A DNA stretch of 11,762 nt, taken from positions 1 through 11,762 of the forward strand of contig JAMYHX010000805.1 in NCBI GenBank assembly GCA_025529335.1, read 5' to 3'. This stretch comes from Rhizopus sp. PT2906 (Eukaryota > Mucoromycota > Mucoromycetes > Mucorales > Rhizopodaceae). Under the pieces are notes generated by a model. That model did no database searches and was not told the origin of the DNA. It worked only from the letters and a program-made list of their open reading frames with translations. Position 1 is the stretch's first letter. The number at the start of each line of letters is the position of its first letter. The position numbers and the translations under genes were made by a program. Positions 8,467-11,762 of this stretch are shown here, piece after piece.

Positions 8467-8769
8467 TTATTTATTAAACTCCTTTTGAGCTTCACCCTTC
8501 TTTTCAGTAACCTTGTTGGAAGCTTCATCAGTCGTATTACCAGTCAAAGAATTAACAGCACCCATAACAGCACCACTTGCTTGATTAACCATACCTTGGA
8601 CATATCCAGTTATGTTTGCAGCAGTTTCTTGGACTTTTCCAGAGGTGTTTTGGGCTTGACCCTTACTTTCAAGAGATTCGTTACCGATAGCGTTACCAAC
8701 AGTTTCCTTGACATTGCCAACAAATTGATCTTTCTTGGCTTCAGACTTTGAGGGAGCAGATGAGGACAT
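8467..8769 (-). CDS. CsbD-like small stress-response protein
   Basis: An intronless 100-residue hydrophilic protein, rich in Gly, Asn, Lys, Glu and Ala and lacking hydrophobic segments. The N-terminal half, KKDQFVGNVKETVGNAIGN followed by ESLESKGQAQNTSGKVQE, matches the CsbD pattern of repeated G-x-x-K/Q-E-x-x-G units (bacterial CsbD general stress proteins; fungal members have been described as mismatched-base-pair and cruciform DNA recognition proteins). The second half repeats alternating Ala/Gly/Asn segments suited to amphipathic helices, like LEA-type proteins. Molecular role is uncertain: a stress-induced, largely disordered protective protein is the usual view. The gene converges on the mitochondrial carrier. 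A TATA box lies 58 bases upstream of the ATG, with TGACG-type sites beyond. An AATAAA occurs within its last two sense codons. Confidence 0.85.
   Translation of the reverse strand: MSSSAPSKSEAKKDQFVGNVKETVGNAIGNESLESKGQAQNTSGKVQETAANITGYVQGMVNQASGAVMGAVNSLTGNTTDEASNKVTEKKGEAQKEFNK
8470..8475 (-). terminator. Possible poly(A) signal inside the last codons of the CsbD-like gene
   Basis: The final codons AAT AAA before the TAA create an AATAAA hexamer on the minus strand. No other minus-strand hexamer was noticed close downstream, so the 3' UTR could be very short. Confidence 0.25.
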
Positions 8770-8826
8770 GTTTATAATAGAAAATATGAATAGAGAATAA
8801 ATGTGGCAAGAAGAAAAAAGGCACCA

Positions 8827-8834
8827 TATTTATA
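8827..8834 (-). promoter_or_regulatory. TATA box of the CsbD-like gene
   Basis: TATAAATA on the minus strand, 58-65 bases upstream of the ATG at 8769. Position and exact consensus suit a TATA-containing, inducible promoter, as is usual for stress genes. Confidence 0.55.
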
Positions 8835-8889
8835 ATGATTAGAATTCATGCACTGCTATTAAGAAATTACTTAAAAAGGAAAATATTAA

Positions 8890-8997
8890 CGTCATGCTGA
8901 TTTCATGTTGACGCATTACAATTATGTTCCTGTTAGCGTCATATTTAAGATCTATGATCTATGATCTATAAAGTAAACATAAAAGGCGTCGTTGACG
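8890..8997. promoter_or_regulatory. Cluster of ATF/CREB-type half sites
   Basis: CGTCA/TGACG half sites occur at 8890-8894, 8909-8913, 8937-8941 and 8993-8997, with another CGTC at 8987-8990. TGACGC (8909-8914) and GCGTCA (8936-8941) form an inverted pair. Known: bZIP factors of the ATF/CREB group bind TGACGT-like sites and drive stress genes in fungi. Inferred: an upstream activating region for the CsbD-like gene, 120-230 bases from its ATG. Confidence 0.35.
8949..8969. repeat. Three exact copies of GATCTAT in tandem
   Basis: A 7-bp unit repeated three times without mismatch, lying among the TGACG half sites upstream of the CsbD-like gene. It is probably a simple microsatellite and could vary in copy number between strains. 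Confidence 0.7.
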
Positions 8998-9075
8998 TAG
9001 GTCTTTTATTCATAGCGGTATACAGTTGATTCAATAACTTATGTCGTTCGGACAGAACAAAATTCCTTCACCTTC

Positions 9076-9330
9076 ATGCATCACAGTGATCGTATGGCAC
9101 GCGCCCTGAAATACATTCGCGCGCCCGCCAAGCATGCTGTTTCCGGATTCTTCTACTCTAAAGGATGGATCAGTAAAACGCTTTTACAAGTATCCAACCA
9201 AGTTACCGACATCTTCCAATCTGGCAATGTCACCATGGACAACATGGACGACTTATTTCACGAATCTATCAACACCGACACTAACTCTACAAGGGAAACT
9301 GTTACCATAGATGACTCTACATCCTTATGA
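9076..9330 (+). pseudogene. LINE ORF1 C-terminal fragment
   Basis: An 84-codon ORF ending in TGA at 9328-9330, which overlaps the ATG of the next ORF (ATGA, 9327-9330). The peptide starts with a basic segment (RMARALKYIRAPAKHAVSGF) and ends acidic and Ser/Thr-rich. No zinc knuckle or RRM is visible. Position directly before an APE-type endonuclease ORF, and the overlap arrangement, indicate the 3' end of a non-LTR retrotransposon ORF1. The sequence before 9076 shows no longer ORF1, so the element is 5'-truncated. Identification rests on context, not on a domain. Confidence 0.5.
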
Positions 9331-9753
9331 GCCACTTAAAAGTTACACATTTCAACACCACTGGTCTACCCAAGCATGCCATTACATTTATTATTGATGC
9401 AGCACAATCAACATCGATCCTTTTAATCACCGAAACCTGGCTACTTCCACCTGCAAGATACCCAACAAATTGGAAACAATTTCACACGTATGGTATACCT
9501 ATTGAGTGCTATAATAACAGAGGCGCGCAAGGTATATGTATACTGGTAAATCCTAACTGTCCGTACCACATCCATCACTTGCCCCCTCGTGATTCTTCTT
9601 TTGCTCAGTATCACCTTTCCTTCACAATAGCTGAGACATCAATTCACTGTTTGCAATTACCACCTTCCCTGAATAATAAAACAGTTTTGGAGATTCTATC
9701 ATCGCTCCCATCAACAACTTCTAACACAATACAAACCATCATGTGCGGTGGAT

Positions 9754-9935
9754 TGTCGTATTTGAACACATTTGACTTAATTACATGTACTTCGACCTCT
9801 TTTAAAACAGCCTAATTTCTTTTTGCTATAAGTTCTTCTAATAAAAGAATAAAACAGAGACTAGTCACTTTTTTGGTTTTATTCTACACATTTACACGAG
9901 TACTAACAACAACCACAACTACAACCAATACCTCA
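9754..9935 (+). mobile_element. Solo LTR (182 bp) inserted in the LINE endonuclease
   Basis: The segment starts TGTCGTATTTG and ends CCAATACCTCA, the TG...CA termini of an LTR. It is flanked by GTGGAT (9748-9753) and GTGAT (9936-9940), a 5-bp target duplication with one extra G on the left. Removing the insert and one duplicate restores the LINE reading frame exactly at CGDFNAR. Internally it has TATAAG (9827-9832), AATAAA at 9840-9845 and 9848-9853, and a CA-rich tail (CAACAACCACAACTACAACC), the usual U3-R-U5 layout of a short LTR. No internal retrotransposon sequence is present, so it is a recombination product. Confidence 0.75.
9846..9885. repeat. 10-bp perfect inverted repeat inside the LTR
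   Basis: AGAATAAAAC (9846-9855) and GTTTTATTCT (9876-9885) are exact reverse complements separated by 20 bases that contain the palindrome GACTAGTC (9859-9866). Each arm carries AATAAA on one strand, so the structure places polyadenylation hexamers on both strands within the LTR. Confidence 0.65.
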
Positions 9936-10199
9936 GTGATTTTAACGCTAGATTTGGTTTTTACACAGGAGATCTTTCGACCAATTTTGGGGATACAAGT
10001 ATAAGCTGAAATAACTCATGTAGTTGCCAGTGAAGTGTGGTTTAGAAAATCTATCATTTGTTGATAAACATTATTGTTCATATAATCCATGACACTTCTT
10101 TGATTTTGACACGGTTGTACGCCGAACGCACTCTCTCACCCAAACGTTTTCCAGTCAGAAGATCACTCAGATTGTGGCCTCTACCTTGACATCTTTTGA

Positions 10200-10690
10200 C
10201 TTTAAATTTCTGCAGATATGAAAAGAGAGAGTTTTCTTTTTTCCTTTTTCTCTTCACCTCTCACATTTTGAATGGCTGGTACTCTATTCACGCATGATCA
10301 TTTGATAATGATTCCCCTTCTAGACATGCGTTTCTTCCTCGGTGAGTTTTTCGTTAATGTGGTGAATCTTATCAGTAGTTTCCACGTACAAGAAGTGGGG
10401 GTTTTTGTGGGGTGTTTCCATCGGGCTTCTCGTGAACAATACCCCTAGTGTTGAATAGAGCACCTCCAAGGGACCTGATTGCACCTCTGCTGTTAATTAT
10501 GTGATAGACTCTTCCATGCAAGCAGGCAATACGGCCTCAATGACCGTTATAGGTATAGAGCATGGCCTCACCGTAAGCAGTACAGCATCGCGTTCTATGC
10601 CTGACGTGGTCCACGTTGGCCGCAATATTATCAACTATACTGGACTCAAGAGTCTATTTGGTCTTTTTCCTTTCTTTCCCCTCACGATGC
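10200..10690. other. Unassigned region
   Basis: No recognised gene. On the plus strand a frame from about 10466 to 10713 is open and reads plausibly (TSAVNYVIDSSMQAGN, later GIEHGLTVSSTASRS) but has a TAG just upstream and no ATG start. The minus strand has an equally suggestive stretch (INSRGAIRSLGGALFNTRG). Neither has a motif I can name. GC content is higher than in the flanking intergenic DNA, suggesting decayed coding sequence of some kind. Confidence 0.25.
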
Positions 10691-10911
10691 TAGAATATAT
10701 TTTCGTCCTGTGAGGGATGGATCCAAGCTATGTGTTGAACGGTTTCGGTGAACGAAGATTCTAGCTTTTCAGTTGCCTTCGCTTGTTCAAGTGTAATACG
10801 TTTTTCTATATAATCAATATCAAATAAATCCTTGTGAAGCAAGCGCTTGACATTGTTTTGCACAGCAATCTTAATCTTTAATTCTTGAAAAAATAAATAC
10901 ATATACAGCAA
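10690..10911 (-). CDS. Unidentified small ORF or exon
   Basis: A 73-codon minus-strand ORF whose useful part begins after about 10890: a charged helical sequence with VQNNVKRLLHKDLFDIDYIE and LEQAKATEKLESSFTETVQ, ending in TAG. A splice acceptor-like tract (TTATTTTTTCAAG) lies at about 10885-10897, so the ORF may be a last exon rather than a whole gene; the leading MLYMYLFF would then be intronic. Its 5' exons would have to lie at higher coordinates, where only the Fanzor remnant is visible, so it may equally be a transposed fragment. Function unknown. Confidence 0.25.
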   Translation of the reverse strand: MLYMYLFFQELKIKIAVQNNVKRLLHKDLFDIDYIEKRITLEQAKATEKLESSFTETVQHIAWIHPSQDENIF

Positions 10912-10996
10912 TCTCCCATAGTAGGAACAAAAAAAAAAGACGAAAGGCTATTGTTGGTAGTTTAAAAGTCACCATCTATTTACCGAGGCGTTAACG

Positions 10997-11024
10997 AATG
11001 CACTGCCGTTATGGACAGCGCATT
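10997..11024 (-). ncRNA. Candidate hairpin RNA downstream of the Fanzor-like gene
   Basis: On the minus strand AATGCGCTG (11024-11016) and CAGTGCATT (11005-10997) flank a 10-base loop. All nine positions pair in RNA, one of them as G.U; on the plus strand that pair is a C.A mismatch. The hairpin begins 17 bases after the Fanzor-like stop codon (11042-11044). Known: TnpB and Fanzor guide RNAs (omega RNAs) derive from the 3' end of the gene and the adjoining element end. Inferred: part of such an RNA or of the element's terminus. A single copy cannot prove it. Confidence 0.35.
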
Positions 11025-11041
11025 AAATCCAGGGAGCACCG

Positions 11042-11762
11042 TTAATCCTTTGAAGGTCTTTTGAAGTGGGGAAGGCTTTCACTGTTGTGTTTTGATTTGT
11101 AAACAAAGATACCATATATATTTAATGCACTATTCACATCACGATTCCAAATCGTACCACAAGATTCACACTTGAGGACAGAGTATACTCTTCGCTTTGA
11201 TCCAATAATTGAGATGTTATTCATTTCTTTCATTTTACACTTGTTACAGATCTGACTCGTTAAGTACTCGTCAACATAAATAAATTCGGTCCCTTGTTGG
11301 GTTGTTTGCATTTTCGTTTGATTTCTTCAGTAATACGTCTAGTAGGTGCAGCTCGTTTTCATTTCATACTTGAACAAAAAGAACCATTTATGAACGCAAT
11401 GATCCGCTTCCGTTGAGAGGAGGAAGGGAGGTCAGCAGGAGGTAAAGGTATATGTTTGCTTTTGTTTGGGTTTTGATTTTTAGCGCCAACTGTGCTTGAT
11501 GCGCCATACTTTTTGCTGTTGTCAAAGAGTCCTTTAACGATTCCTTGAGTTCCTTTTTGCTTGTTGATATACGTTTTGAACTTTAACTTTTGAGACCTAT
11601 GCCATACGCAGCGTTATTAAAATACACACCATGCAAGAAAGCGACATACCATTTATCTTGACAGTAGTAGTTATGGATTCTTTGATAGTTTTGTAGACGT
11701 GTAGAGGCAGCTAGTAAAAATGAGGTCAAGTTTGCAGTTTTTAAAGTAGGTAATTCACTAAT
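11042..11762 (-). pseudogene. Fanzor/TnpB-like RNA-guided nuclease, C-terminal half, broken
   Basis: The open 3' part (11042-11311) contains an OrfB-type zinc ribbon, ICNKCK and LKCESC, followed by IWNRDVNSALNI, whose Asp is the third RuvC catalytic residue of the TnpB/Fanzor family. Upstream and in another frame (about 11310-11610) are KLKFKTYINKQKG, KYGAS and INGSFCSSMK-stop-KRAAP. The last resembles the G-N-x-S-F...K/R-G...P block before the ribbon, with a TGA at 11359-11361 where Gly is expected. Further upstream, DKWYVAFLHG and TLKTANLTSF lie in yet other frames up to the window edge. So at least two frameshifts and one stop inactivate it. Known: Fanzors are eukaryotic TnpB relatives that cut DNA guided by an RNA and travel with diverse transposons. 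The N-terminal half lies outside the window; the carrier transposon is not identified. Confidence 0.8.

Larger units (their letters stand above)
9327..10195 (+). pseudogene. LINE ORF2 endonuclease (APE-type), interrupted by an LTR
   Basis: Encodes the N-terminal apurinic-like endonuclease of a non-LTR retrotransposon, which nicks target DNA to prime reverse transcription. Seen: THFNTTGL (active-site Asn10), LLITETWL (Glu36), then IMCG at 9738-9749. The frame is then cut by inserted DNA and resumes at 9938 as DFNARFGFYTGDLSTN, completing the CGDFNAR motif in frame. A final DHSD block at 10161-10172 (reading ...SEDHSDCGLYLDI) corresponds to the S-D-H end of the domain, in a shifted frame. In-frame stops at 10007-10009 (TGA) and beyond, plus the frameshift, kill it. 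No reverse transcriptase domain follows. The uninterrupted open part, 9327-9815, ends inside the inserted LTR. Confidence 0.8.

Noticed and set aside
8434..8751. 105-codon plus-strand ORF opposite the CsbD-like gene
   Set aside because: It lies antisense to a convincing CsbD-like protein, and its Ser/Thr/Leu/Ile-rich sequence is what the complementary strand would give.
1..11762. CRISPR array, bacterial operon or phage system
   Set aside because: No regularly spaced repeats or prokaryotic gene organisation; spliceosomal introns and poly(A) signals show a eukaryotic nuclear locus.

Overview
The window looks like nuclear DNA of a mucoralean (early-diverging) fungus. It is AT-rich, with short introns of about 45-100 nt (GT...AG) and pyrimidine-rich leaders. 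It carries two ordinary eukaryotic genes plus a dense set of decayed mobile elements of kinds common in Mucorales: IS630/Tc1-mariner, Crypton-like GCR1_C, APE-type LINE, a solo LTR and a Fanzor/TnpB-like nuclease. The assignment rests on gene structure and remembered family resemblance; no search was run.

Layout. 1-910: broken 3' end of a Crypton-like element (GCR1_C domain, minus strand). 910-2080: AT-rich, no gene recognised. 2082-3361: nearly intact DD34E transposase (minus), with its N-terminal segment in another frame. 3577-3606: two adjacent palindromes. 3747-4961: a minus-strand gene of five or six coding exons that no single open reading frame reveals. It is of unknown function, probably truncated, and its 3' end abuts a tRNA-like B-box motif. 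5048-5344 and 5677-6100: two plus-strand relics of another IS630-like family, a C-terminal piece followed by an N-terminal piece.

6481-8180 is a complete four-exon gene for a calcium-regulated mitochondrial ATP-Mg/Pi carrier (SCaMC/Sal1 type). It converges on 8467-8769 (minus), a small CsbD-like stress protein. Upstream of the latter lie a TATA box, repeated TGACG/CGTCA half sites and a 3 x 7-bp tandem repeat.

9076-10195 is a broken LINE: end of ORF1, an ATGA overlap, and an ORF2 endonuclease split by a 182-bp solo LTR with a recognisable target duplication. 10200-10690 is unassigned. 10690-11762 (minus) holds an unidentified small ORF and, at the right edge, the C-terminal half of a broken Fanzor-like RNA-guided nuclease gene. 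Just beyond its stop is a hairpin that pairs fully only as RNA from the Fanzor strand.

The two housekeeping genes have no evident functional link to each other or to the elements. The rest is a nested transposon graveyard, with decay apparently enriched in C:G to T:A changes (tryptophan and arginine codons turned into stops).
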